Shown: one piece after another, positions 34,701 to 40,998 of the stretch
How the letters are laid out: each line of letters begins with the position of its first letter
Position numbering within the stretch: the first letter of the stretch is position 1
Origin: Mesostigma viride
Taxonomy: Eukaryota > Streptophyta > Mesostigmatophyceae > Mesostigmatales > Mesostigmataceae
NCBI GenBank assembly: GCA_009746045.1
Contig: RPFO01000312.1
Location: forward strand, 4,588,976 to 4,652,975
Direction: 5' to 3'
Length of the DNA stretch: 64,000 bases
Made by a program: the position numbers and the translations under genes
Notes under the pieces: generated by a model
The model's database searches: none
Told to the model about the DNA's origin: nothing
Seen by the model: the letters and a program-made list of their open reading frames with translations, nothing else

Positions 34701-37700
34701 CTCTGCAAGGGAGATGTGCACGCGCAGGCGCCACCGGCCTGCTGGATGAGCGTATGGCTACGTGTGCTGGGCTGAATGGGGCCTCTTGTGTGTGGTTTCC
34801 TTAGTGGGAGTAATTGAGTATGTGGGCGCACTGCAGCGGGAACAGCCCCTCGCACGTGACTGGTGCTTGCATCCATGCCATTGTGGCCAACCATCTCTGC
34901 CCAAGTTTCCACGCGGCCGTTGCTTCCTTGCGTGTCCCCATGCTCCTTGCACGCGTCCCATCCCATGACATCCGCCAGCACTTTGAGGACGCATCCTACG
35001 ATAAAAAGTCCCCTTATGTGATCGTGCGGGCGTGGCAAGGGCGGCTGCTGGAGGAGGTGTTGTACGGTGACCACCACCGGAGGGAGTCGGCGCTGCGGCT
35101 GCTGGACGACAGCGACCACAGCCATGGTGGGCGCGGCTGGGCCGCCAGCCTCAGCGACCGGCGCGCAAGTAGGTGACATAGCGGGGATGGGCAAGGATGG
35201 CGCTTTCCCCGGTGCGATACGGTGTCTCAGGCACAGACCATGTGCGAGAAGCACAGCCAAGCATAATTTTGCTTGCATCGTAGGGCATACTCATACTTTA
35301 CGCATGCCAGTGCTAGCAAAAAATGCCGCAATCGTATGCAGGACCAGTTGCTGTTGCAGCAGCCACCTATCTTGCGCTCGTATGTTATTTTTCTTTTGCC
35401 GTGACTCACAGCATTCGTGTTGTTTCTCTTGGTGCTCACCCATCACCATTTCTCCGTGTATCATCAATTGGCCTTCGTTTCTACTGCAGAACTAGAGCTC
35501 GCTACGCACTGAAGTAGCATCTTCGGAAGCCCTTGCATTGCCTTCAAGTTGCAAAGTTCCTCTTCTTGCAAATGTACTTGGCCTTGCATGTAACACGCCG
35601 TAAAACGGGCGCTTGAATACCGTAGTGGACAAAATCACTTTGCGACAAATACTTTGCGAATCGACCTCGCAAACTTCAATTAACCCATAGTCCGCTGACC
35701 CATTTTTGGCACTTTTATACCCCTGAAAATGAAAAAAATCATAACTTACAGGCCACAACTCCAAATACCCCCAACCAAGATGCTAGGAGTATCTACACTT
35801 CAAGGGCTTTCAGAATATGTAATAATACCATGGCTTTGTCAAAGCATTTGGATGATAGATCCAGTCAAAGCTGGCCAAAAGACGATCTTTTTTCCCCAAG
35901 GAAAAGTCTACCCCCCCCTAACTTCCCAGGGAGGGCAGGGAATCTCAATACCAACATTGGACAACTTAGTTGGATAGTCCAATGGGGGTTTCCTTGGGTC
36001 AGACCACCCGGATAACCCATTACCCCTATATAACGTGCTCATACATGTGTGTGGGTTACGCGCGTGAAAACAGCTATCTATGACATGCAGCACAATAATG
36101 CATTATAACAAGCTATCAAAGGCTGCCAAAAGTGCTGGAATACAAACACGTTGCCTACCTGCACTGACGGAGTGGTACACTCCAAAGAAATGCCCAAAAC
36201 TGGGCACTTTCAGGGCTAATACCACTCTTTACAACAGGCATGGAACTTGCTGAAATATGCATGGATAAAATCGTCATTCATAATGCATGGGATACGTATT
36301 CCGCTGCAAACAACACGCAAATACGTTGTCGGACCTGGCTCGTTCATGCCCTACCCGGATTCCGCTGGCCGGGACCCTCATATCTCACACATACTGATGC
36401 TCTACAGGCAAAGGCCGCCATAGCCGCATACTTCATGATCCACCATGGCTACCAGGTCGATGTTCCGTGCAAAGATGGCCACTAAACTAGTCCGCATTCT
36501 CAGCAAACGCTGCAGCTGACGTCCCTTACCCAAACTGGATGCCCGGGCTGGCGCAGATTGCCCGGCCATAGGGAGAAAATCGACCTATGACAAGCTATGA
36601 CTCATCTGGAACTGACGACCAGGAAAGTCATATTTTCCTACCTGTATTTTCCTAACCCTATAAATCTGGCGGTGCCTGACCTACGAAAATCATGCATCGT
36701 CATTCTGAGCAACATTCTGAACCGTTTCAAGCCGTGAGACGCAAAAATTTCGTGACAGCGGCACGTTGTCAGCCATATCTCATTACGCGCGCGCGCGAGC
36801 CAAATTTTCCCGCCAAAGTCACGTGATACATTCTCAATGCACGTTGTAATTACCAGGCTATGGCGAATATTACCCCCAAACCTATGCATCACCTTCGTCC
36901 CTAAGTGTTCCCGGACCCGCCGGACCACTGACATCCGTCACAGGTGGCGCGGCGCTTACGGCGCGGCGCGAAATTCGACCGTTAGTCAAACTACCCGACA
37001 GGTCGGGTAGTTTACGGACTATGGGTTAATGTGCTTTACTTTGGCTCGCAAACATGCCACTGCACTTGTCTACTAGACTTTGTACTAATTTCATTTGATT
37101 TTACTCAGACAGCGCCGCGTCGCAATAACCATGCTGAAATAGTTTTGCCTCGCAAATCTAAACTTTTACCTTGTTTTGAGGTCGCAAAATAATTTGTCGC
37201 AAAGTGATTTTGACCACTACGGTATACGTCTGCACAGCTGAATCTGTTTTGGTGGCGTGGGCGCCTGTCTGTTTGTGTGGCCCCCTCCCAGGGAGATCCC
37301 AAAGGGAGACCAATGGCGACATGCCAACCCCCATCCGGCTCAACTTTGGCTCCAACGGGCCAGACCCCCTCGACGTGACGGGCCACGCGGCGGGGCCAGC
37401 GGGCGCAGAGCCTGGGCGGGTGGAGGTGTCGGAGGAGCAGGAGGGCCGCGAGTGGCGGCTGATGAAGGGTATTGTCACGGCGGTGGTGCAGCTGCAGACG
37501 GAGGGGCTCATCCACCCGAACGTGTGCCCGCGGACGCGTAAGTGGGCCGGGGGTGCACGGGTAGAGGAAATACTGGCAGGCGCGGACCATGGCTAAAAGC
37601 ATGGCGATGTGTAGGGCCGCATATGAGGAGGCTTTGGCATTCTTGTCGAGCGCGTGAGGCCCGCTTATCATGCTCACCCCCAGCATCTGCCAATTCTACG

Positions 37701-40109
37701 TGGACTTCTGAAACGGAACAGGCCTGGGATGTTGCCTACATGTGTGCGACTGTAAAGATCTTGATAATCACTGTGGCCTGTAGACCTCCCTGCTAGACAT
37801 CGGTTTGTGTGTTTGGCATGGGGAAAGTTATCGTGGATGTGGGTGTATTCCGCGCAGGTGGCCGCGTGGAATATGTAGATGCAGCACCAGCGGGCGTGGA
37901 ATATGTAGATGGGCGATGGCGCCAGCGGCTGCTCAAGGGCACTGGTGTTGCACCACTTGCAGTCTTGCATGCGAGTTGACAGGCCTACAGCTGGCGACAG
38001 CCGAAATACTGTGGGACAGGCATTAAGGGTGGAGGGGCACTGGGCCATGGGTGAATGGCGGCAGCTACTTGTACTTCCTACTACATAGTACGTTCTAGGG
38101 AGTAGTGTGGTGGAGATCCGGCTGGACCTGACCTTGACACGGCCAAGTTAACACAGAGTGTCACTTGGTACTAGCAGTGTATTAAGCACGGCCATTTGTG
38201 GCGACCAGCATTTGCCAAGTAGCACAGCACCGCCACTTTGTGGCGTATTGGGAGCTGTCATTTGGGGGTGATATTGCCACCATTTTCTTAAACTTGCTCT
38301 ACACCGCCACATTTGGCGTGCAAATGCCACTACTCAAAACACTGCAACGGACTGGCTGTTTGTGCTGCATCCGACGCATCGCTGGCCTTCTCGCCGACCC
38401 TCGTTCCCTGCTCACGCCATTTCCTGGCGCGCTGGGCGAGCCGCCCCTCGCACTTGGGTCCGTACCACTATGGGTTGCTATAGTTTGGGCTCCTACTACC
38501 TGCTAGCCTGCCACGGGCAGCCCTTTTGCCCATCTGTCATGGGCCCATGCAGTATCGTCAGGAGTACTTGGAAGGCGTGGGGCAGATGTTCCGGTTTGTG
38601 GGCCGCTGTAACCTCTGGAATAATTACTAGACGCGGCACATGTTTGCCAGTGGTAGCTATGTATATGGGGACCATGGTGGCACTGGCAGTGGCAGAGATG
38701 GCGATGTTGAAGAGAGCCATTGTTTTGGGATCTTGGGATACTGGGCTTGCACCACAGGCAGAATATAGGCCATGGAGAATACGGAACGGTGGGCGTTCAA
38801 TAATTGCCACAAGCCGCATCCCCTCACGCATACGCGCCCCTGGAGCTCTTGGTCCGCCCTGCCACCTGCCGCCCCCCCACCGCAGTCATCCAGACATCAA
38901 CCGGCTGGAGCTTCCTGTATGTGGGCTCCTGTGTGGCCAGCGGCTCACCGATGGAGGCAAGCGGCATGTCCCCCTGCTACATGCCGTACGAGATGGCCAA
39001 AGCGCGCACCGAGAACAAGGTGAGGGCTGGTAGATGCGTCCAGAATAAGGAGAGGTGGCACAAACACACAAGCCATGGCCACATCTTACGCTAGGAATGT
39101 TTCTTTTGTGCATGGAAAATACCTGGAATTTTTTAGTAGCCATGCCCTGGTGATGACTCCAATGCCTTGGGATCTCGCAGATTGTGTACGCTTTTTGTGT
39201 TCCTTCGCTTTGGCTTGGTGCAGTGGGCAGTCAGTACTGACACATGTGCGGGCAATATGTGTCTCGTCCAATGTGTGTCCCGTTATTCCCCTTGTGATTG
39301 CATCGGCTGCCCTGGCTGGCACGCTGCCTGGCTCGCGCCCGCAGCCCTGCCTGCCCATGCCCCAGTACAACACGTGGCAGATCGGTCTGATCCTGTACGA
39401 GGTGATCAAGAAAGGGCGCCGCTTCATCGACAACGTGCCCTTCCTGGCCCCCTCAGGCGTGCGCGAGGTGGAGGAGCTGCTGCTGCTCAAGATGACGCGC
39501 GCCGTCGATCGTGACCTGCACGCCATCATCGAGAAACTGCCCCGCCACAGCTTTTCAGCCGCCACCATCGCGCTCATGCTGCGACGCATGATCCAGCGCG
39601 ACGCGGCACGCCGCCCGCTGCCGTTGCAGCTTCTGCAGAACGCCTACTTCTCGGAGCCGGACGAGCTCGAGGTGAAGGCGGCGGAGCTGGAGGAAGCGGC
39701 CACGCTGGGAACACCACGCGTGGCAGAGGGTGCGGCTGCTGGCCCATCGCACCAGGAGTCGGGAGCGGAGCCACCCGCAGCCAGGGAGCCCAGCTTTGCA
39801 AACAGTAGAACCACGTCTGGATTGGACATGGCCCCCCCACGGCTGCCGGCCCAGGTGCGCGAGGCCACGTACGGCTCAGACGAGGACAAAGAGTGGCGCA
39901 CCATCAAGCGACGGCTGTCCAACCTGTACCGGGATCAATCGGGCGCCATATCGGAGATCTCGCTTTGGTCAGGGGCGATCTCCGACGAATCCCTGTACAG
40001 CGAGTTTGAGGGGGGTGGCCACCCTGCATTTGCACCAGTGAAAACACCCCGCGCAGGAAAGGAGAAGGAAAAGAAGAAAAAGTGCATGCCCCACTGCATC
40101 ATATGTTAA
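1636..40109 (+). CDS. Ankyrin-repeat pseudokinase, spliced gene, 5' end not seen
   Basis: Twenty exons join without a frameshift into about 1029 visible residues. Residues ~1-476 are 14 ankyrin repeats, one per exon, with xTPLHxAA and LLxxGAD signatures. Residues ~477-840 form a protein-kinase fold: beta3/alphaC (PVVLLFF...HEL), hinge (SPYVIVRAW), alphaE and catalytic loop (GLIHPNVCPRT), activation segment (GMSPCYMPYEM), alphaF (NTWQIGLILYEV) and the alphaI arginine (DAARRP). The VAIK Lys is Leu, HRD is HPN, and DFG is absent, so phosphotransfer is unlikely. A low-complexity tail ends in a lysine cluster and CIIC. Ankyrin repeats bind partner proteins, so a scaffold or allosteric role at a membrane is the likely inference. 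Every ankyrin exon is symmetric (phase 0); the kinase part uses phases 0, 0, 0, 1, 1, 0. No start codon or promoter was recognised; upstream exons may lie outside the window. The locus spans 38.5 kb for 3.1 kb of coding sequence. Confidence 0.85.
1715..1827 (+). repeat. Minisatellite spanning the exon 1 donor
   Basis: Three degenerate copies start with agccag at 1715, 1757 and 1792 (spacing 42 and 35). The first copy contains the coding end of exon 1 and its donor gtggtgggt; the others repeat the same block inside the intron with tggtgggt and tggtggtgag. Confidence 0.6.
2134..2397. repeat. 33-bp minisatellite, 8 copies
   Basis: The unit starts cagcag at 2134, 2167, 2200, 2233, 2266, 2299, 2332 and 2365, exactly 33 bp apart. 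Because 33 is divisible by 3 it makes several frames look open (an 11-residue repeat). It lies in the intron between ankyrin exons 1 and 2 and gives no sign of being coding. Confidence 0.93.
2518..2616 (+). CDS. Exon 2: ankyrin repeat 2
   Basis: Acceptor cgcggccgcag, donor gtgcga. Thirty-three residues with NGVTPLHLASLNRLPQVVTA and an ending VPVNAVDK, matching the ankyrin consensus throughout. Phase 0 to phase 0. Confidence 0.88.
2617..3474. other. Intron 2
   Basis: 858-bp intron between ankyrin exons 2 and 3. No further exon, repeat or mobile element recognised. Confidence 0.6.
3475..3573 (+). CDS. Exon 3: ankyrin repeat 3
   Basis: Acceptor ccttttgcag, donor gtgcgg. Thirty-three residues with NRCTPLHLAAHRGVEETARL and the ending QEGADADAKDA. 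A textbook ankyrin repeat; phase 0 to phase 0. Confidence 0.9.
3600..3712. repeat. CA/TG-rich low-complexity tract
   Basis: Irregular cacaca/cacgcaca/catgcaca tract in the intron just after exon 3. It opens several short spurious frames of alternating His and Thr. Confidence 0.8.
4119..4217 (+). CDS. Exon 4: ankyrin repeat 4
   Basis: Acceptor tcgatgctgcag, donor gtgggt. Thirty-three residues with EDDTPLRLAALGRHDGIVKL and LLEAGANPLLPNK. Phase 0 to phase 0. The 3' end of this exon seeds a 19-bp minisatellite. Confidence 0.88.
4209..4330 (+). repeat. 19-bp minisatellite spanning the exon 4 donor
   Basis: The coding end of exon 4 (cccaacaag|gtgggt) is echoed downstream at 4259, 4278 and 4297 with 19-bp spacing, plus a degenerate unit at 4316. 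The echo at 4297 keeps cccaacaag followed by gcgggt, a possible GC-type donor. Confidence 0.75.
4331..5294. other. Intron 4, no recognised element
   Basis: Intron sequence between ankyrin exons 4 and 5. I see no additional exon, repeat array or mobile-element terminus. Confidence 0.6.
5295..5399 (+). CDS. Exon 5: ankyrin repeat 5, divergent
   Basis: Acceptor cacattgccag, donor gtgggtgggtgggtg. Thirty-five residues with LGVPIVHSVAEKGLPETLML and a two-residue longer loop (AGMKDLEVDAPTK). TPLH has become VPIVH. Phase 0 to phase 0. The donor runs into a short GTGG tetranucleotide repeat. Confidence 0.8.
5400..6135. other. Intron 5
   Basis: 736-bp intron between ankyrin exons 5 and 6. Apart from the short gtgg run at its start, nothing was recognised. 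Confidence 0.6.
6136..6234 (+). CDS. Exon 6: ankyrin repeat 6
   Basis: Acceptor cctcccccag, donor gtgagt. Thirty-three residues with NKQTPLHYACFGGHASVAKV and LLELGADVAAADA. Phase 0 to phase 0. Confidence 0.9.
6235..7882. other. Intron 6 (1.65 kb)
   Basis: AT-richer stretch (6520-7060) with no recognised exon or mobile-element end. A ~27-bp block, cagtcggtgt followed by atataccactcgcct, is duplicated at about 7505 and 7542. Confidence 0.6.
7883..7981 (+). CDS. Exon 7: ankyrin repeat 7
   Basis: Acceptor ggtttcgcag, donor gtgacg. Thirty-three residues with EGGTPLHVASVAGHVDVLRL and an ending APLEARDK. Phase 0 to phase 0. Confidence 0.88.
8438..8588. mobile_element. Foldback (MITE-like) palindrome in intron 7
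   Basis: A near-perfect palindrome centred near 8520. The core acatcctgc|gcaggatgt is flanked by arms reading outward acacaatcg, ataaaagtaa (interrupted) and gttagcaatag, each mirrored on the right; the outermost arms are gtgggaggaagt and acttcctcccac. One arm carries extra bases after gtgggaggaagt. It would form a ~65-bp stem. No ORF. It sits between exons 7 and 8. Confidence 0.85.
8676..8774 (+). CDS. Exon 8: ankyrin repeat 8
   Basis: Acceptor gtctcttgcag, donor gtaggc. Thirty-three residues with AGHTPLHLAVTNGNPEAVRV and LLEAGADVKATST. Phase 0 to phase 0. Confidence 0.9.
8775..9250. other. Intron 8
   Basis: 476-bp intron between exons 8 and 9. No recognised element. Confidence 0.6.
9251..9349 (+). 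CDS. Exon 9: ankyrin repeat 9
   Basis: Acceptor cgccgctggcag, donor gtgagg. Thirty-three residues with FGASALHWAAAKGLLPVVEL and LLAKGADIDAADA. Phase 0 to phase 0. Confidence 0.9.
9350..9847. other. Intron 9
   Basis: 498-bp intron. It begins in a G-rich stretch (9356-9380); no other element recognised. Confidence 0.6.
9848..9946 (+). CDS. Exon 10: ankyrin repeat 10
   Basis: Acceptor tgcgccacag, donor gtgagg. Thirty-three residues with RTQTSLHMAVIEGSEEGVHL and LLVRGADGSALDK. Phase 0 to phase 0. Its donor is the first of a 35-bp tandem series. Confidence 0.88.
9938..10056 (+). repeat. 35-bp tandem duplication of the exon 10 donor
   Basis: The exon end gacaag with its donor gtgagg at 9947 recurs at 9982 (gtgaggg), about 10016 (gacaagttgag, one G lost) and 10052 (gtgaca), spaced 35 bp. 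Unit sequence between donors is gcagatgccagcgc-like. Confidence 0.85.
10344..10472 (+). CDS. Exon 11: ankyrin repeat 11 with extension
   Basis: Acceptor cacacaccag, donor gtgcgt. Forty-three residues: YGRTPLHWAAQKGDLTLVKL, then LLVE and a ten-residue longer loop ending VHAVNHRDL. Phase 0 to phase 0. The donor lies at the start of a 28-bp minisatellite. Confidence 0.88.
10473..10556 (+). repeat. 28-bp minisatellite beginning at the exon 11 donor
   Basis: The unit gtgcgtgc...gggcagg...gggggtatt starts at 10473 (the exact splice donor), 10501 and 10529. Each copy begins with a consensus-like GTGCGT. Confidence 0.88.
10557..11204. other. Rest of intron 11
   Basis: No further exon, repeat array or mobile element recognised up to the exon 12 acceptor. 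Confidence 0.6.
11205..11303 (+). CDS. Exon 12: ankyrin repeat 12
   Basis: Acceptor tggtttaccacag, donor gtgatt. Thirty-three residues with DASTPLHLAASAGHLEVVRF and LVSQGGDLRLEDK. Phase 0 to phase 0. Confidence 0.9.
11641..12028. repeat. 54/55-bp minisatellite, 7 copies
   Basis: The unit begins ctacttgtcataaacaac and ends aaggttcccccct. Starts at 11641, 11696, 11750, 11805, 11860, 11914, 11969; remnant at 12024. Lengths run 55, 54, 55, 55, 54, 55, 55; the difference is one C in the terminal C-run. Inside intron 12. Confidence 0.95.
12068..12317 (+). repeat. 40-bp minisatellite ending at the exon 13 acceptor
   Basis: gccggacca recurs at 12068, 12108, 12148, 12188, 12228, 12268 and 12308, exactly 40 bp apart. 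Each unit is pyrimidine-rich (cccctttgt). Earlier copies read gccggaccat, and only the last reads gccggaccag, which is the acceptor used for exon 13. Confidence 0.92.
12318..12425 (+). CDS. Exon 13: ankyrin repeat 13
   Basis: Acceptor gtgccggaccag, donor gtgagg. Thirty-six residues with NEQNPLRRAAEGGHVEVACY and LLEADPSADLCRPSGQ. TPLH is replaced by NPLR but the fold signature is clear. Phase 0 to phase 0. The next exon is 19.9 kb downstream. Confidence 0.87.
12541..31845. repeat. 61-bp satellite, about 317 units, inside intron 13
   Basis: Each unit starts gtggtagtaccatgatgag, has a C5 or C6 run before gtgaacagttctg, and ends tcctccgtctttgctgcag. C6 units are 61 bp and C5 units 60 bp. Units from about 12602 to 27750 look identical. 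Variation (C5, an agttgtg variant, and ctgtttc at the end) appears only at the right end. The first unit has cgtgcc for agtgcc. No minus frame contains a stop, which yields three spurious ORFs of over 6400 codons. The array lies between the exon 13 donor (12426) and exon 14 acceptor (32308). Confidence 0.98.
31846..32308. other. End of intron 13
   Basis: Single-copy stretch between the satellite and exon 14. It ends with the acceptor cttggcatcag. No other element recognised. Confidence 0.7.
32309..32407 (+). CDS. Exon 14: ankyrin repeat 14, divergent
   Basis: Acceptor cttggcatcag, donor gtaggt. Thirty-three residues with AGWTEAEWAAVLGLEANILK and YLQQGGSANARGK. It lacks TPLH but keeps length, the LxxGG turn and phase 0 at both ends. 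Last repeat before the kinase fold. Confidence 0.8.
32538..32672. repeat. 23/24-bp degenerate minisatellite
   Basis: About six copies of cagctca-tggaccgctttgtgg-type units in intron 14. Units differ at several bases, so it is older than the other arrays. Confidence 0.75.
32673..33240. other. Rest of intron 14
   Basis: Contains a GT/CA-rich patch (32885-32945) and ends in the strong acceptor cttttcttttccacag. No exon recognised. Confidence 0.55.
33241..33438 (+). CDS. Exon 15: linker and start of kinase N-lobe
   Basis: Acceptor cttttcttttccacag, donor gtacgt. The exon has 66 codons, phase 0 to phase 0. After a Ser/Thr/Pro-rich linker it reads RARAELLQCFRGRYKWSAQE and SRVGPR, which continues into IIRTATD of exon 16. 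This fits the beta1-glycine-loop region of a kinase with only one loop glycine left. The 5' boundary is the least certain of the kinase exons: a second acceptor (cttcttacag, 33330) exists but gives the wrong phase. Confidence 0.65.
34100..34249 (+). CDS. Exon 16: kinase N-lobe, beta3 and alphaC
   Basis: Acceptor gtgtgcgcag, donor gtacat. Fifty codons, phase 0 to phase 0. APVVLLFFSTREAYGHEL aligns with the VAIK-to-alphaC stretch of kinases: the beta3 Lys position is Leu (VVLLFF where active kinases have VAxKxF), while the alphaC Glu is kept (GHEL). It then reads ALEPKGLVLPLLE, the alphaC-beta4 region. Confidence 0.82.
34250..34978. other. Intron 16
   Basis: 729-bp intron with a long pyrimidine-rich 3' end (34900-34978). 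No recognised element. Confidence 0.6.
34979..35168 (+). CDS. Exon 17: kinase hinge region
   Basis: Acceptor catgacatccgccag, donor gtaggt. Begins HFEDASYDKKSPYVIVRAWQ, matching beta4-beta5-hinge, then GRLLEEVLYG (alphaD). It ends in phase 1. A competing donor, gtgggc at 35127, also ends in phase 1 and would shorten the exon by 42 bases without changing frame. Either choice joins exon 18 in frame. Confidence 0.75.
35169..35619. other. Intron 17, left part
   Basis: Intron sequence upstream of the mobile-element insertion. No recognised exon. Confidence 0.6.
35620..37222. mobile_element. TA-flanked MITE (mariner/pogo-like), split by an insertion
   Basis: Terminal inverted repeats start CCGTAGTGG at 35620 and end CCACTACGG at 37222. 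They match over 31 bp with one mismatch and continue with TTTGCGA-type motifs. Both ends are flanked by TA (35618-35619 and 37223-37224), the target duplication of Tc1/mariner-superfamily elements. Without the nested piggyBac-like insertion the element is only about 260 bp and has no transposase. It lies in intron 17. Confidence 0.8.
35684..37025. mobile_element. piggyBac-like non-autonomous element nested in the MITE
   Basis: The left end is TTAA|CCCATAGTCCG (CCC at 35684) and the right end CGGACTATGGG|TTAA (GGG at 37025): an 11-bp perfect inverted repeat starting CCC with TTAA on both sides, the piggyBac signature. Near the right end is a subterminal palindrome, actacccgac-ag-gtcgggtagt (36990-37011). 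At 1342 bp with no DDE-transposase-like ORF it is probably non-autonomous. A small plus frame at 36240-36485 has no recognisable function. Confidence 0.82.
37292..37537 (+). CDS. Exon 18: kinase insert, alphaE and catalytic loop
   Basis: Acceptor cccctcccag, donor gtaagt. Enters in phase 1 and leaves in phase 1. It encodes a kinase-insert-like linker (PIRLNFGSNGPDPLDV...), then GREWRLMKGIVTAVVQLQTE and GLIHPNVCPRT. This matches alphaE and the HRDxKxxN loop: His is kept, Arg-Asp is Pro-Asn, Lys is Cys and Asn is Thr, so the catalytic base is missing. Confidence 0.85.
37538..38885. other. Intron 18 (1.35 kb)
   Basis: No further exon recognised. A short palindromic region (38170-38340) repeats forms of gccac-tttgtggcg; it could be a decayed foldback element but has no clean ends. 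Confidence 0.5.
38886..39019 (+). CDS. Exon 19: kinase activation segment
   Basis: Acceptor cccccccaccgcag, donor gtgagg. Enters in phase 1 and leaves in phase 0. After the junction it reads LIQTSTGWSFLYVGSCVASG, then SGMSPCYMPYEMAKARTENK. GMSPCYMPYEM aligns with the GTPxYMAPE motif; the DFG position is YVGS, so the metal-binding Asp is absent. It joins both neighbours without a frameshift. Confidence 0.87.
39366..40109 (+). CDS. Exon 20: kinase C-lobe, tail, CaaX-like end and stop
   Basis: Acceptor tgcccatgccccag; an alternative in-frame acceptor at 39344 (gcccgcag) would add seven residues. It reads YNTWQIGLILYEVIKKGRRF (alphaF), an alphaG region, then MIQRDAARRPLPLQLLQNAY (alphaH-I with the conserved Arg). 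A 125-residue tail rich in Glu, Ala and Ser follows, with SDEDKEWRTIKRRLSNLY, and the protein ends KEKEKKKKCMPHCIIC before a TAA stop. The polybasic-CaaX end suggests prenylation and membrane anchoring. Confidence 0.9.
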   Translation, partial: YNTWQIGLILYEVIKKGRRFIDNVPFLAPSGVREVEELLLLKMTRAVDRDLHAIIEKLPRHSFSAATIALMLRRMIQRDAARRPLPLQLLQNAYFSEPDELEVKAAELEEAATLGTPRVAEGAAAGPSHQESGAEPPAAREPSFANSRTTSGLDMAPPRLPAQVREATYGSDEDKEWRTIKRRLSNLYRDQSGAISEISLWSGAISDESLYSEFEGGGHPAFAPVKTPRAGKEKEKKKKCMPHCIIC

Positions 40110-40604
40110 AGGTCGCCTTTAGATGTGCAAGTCATGTTTCACGGTATGGCAGGCATTAATTAATTAATTAATTGATTAATTAATTAATTAGTAGTATTAA
40201 TTAATTAAACACGTGCTCCCGTTGGGGAGTCACGGAGCACCGGAGTGCTTTTAATCCCTGTATATGCACAACAGGAAGAAAGGGCAGATACCCCCTTTCT
40301 CCTTCATGCGCCAAAGGCATGCCACAGCAGCAATCGGACACGATAGACGATCCGGCAAATTCTGTGGGTGAAATAAGACCCGCGTGAGCATATCATGGCC
40401 AGGTGTGTGGGCAAGCAAGCGGAGCATAGCTAGGGTGTAGCATGGCTGGCTGTACTAATGCTAAGCTAAGCTAAGGCCATGGCTGGTTGTGTACCGTGTG
40501 TTAGCGGTGCACGTGACTAGGTATTGTGGCACGGCTAGGCATTGCTAACATTCTAGGCATGGCTGCCATGGCGGCAGTGACTACCAATGATTACAAGGGC
40601 TAAT

Positions 40605-40815
40605 CTAGCCCGCAGGGGGCGTCCACATCTTGTGGTTGATCATCAGGTCCCCGCCCCTCCAGTACACCTTGGGCTTCTGGGGATCCTGCTTGTGGCGGAG
40701 GTATTCCGGCCACAGGTCGCGTCGCTGCTGCTGCTGAGCGGGGGTCAGGTCGTCGTCCAGCGTCCAGGTGAGGTCGTGCAACCTCTTGCGACGAGAAAGG
40801 AACCGCTTCTTGTCC
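40605..40815 (-). pseudogene. ORF1 C-terminal piece of the outer copy
   Basis: Reads KRFLSRRKRLHDLTWTLDDD, then LTPAQQQQRRDLWPEYLRHK and ends MINHKMWTPPAG with a stop at 40605. Apart from KKRF for KQRF it matches the C-terminus of the intact plus-strand ORF1 (40999-42387). The frame upstream (to 40829) is insertion sequence, so any ATG there is accidental. Confidence 0.9.
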
Positions 40816-40998
40816 CCCCACGCATGCACGCAAATGGCTGACGGCGGTATGGCTGACGGCGGAGTTCAGATCTTTTGCGTCTGAGCCCCAAATTCGGTCA
40901 GACCACTTGCATTCGATGCGCCTTTCTAAGACGCACTTGCCAGTATAAACGGTTACGGCTGCCACGCAGTATAGACAAAGTTACGCACGTGACCAGCT

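Noticed and set aside
36240-36485. 81-codon plus ORF as a transposase
   Set aside because: Lies inside the piggyBac-like element but shows no DDE or other transposase motif and is too short.
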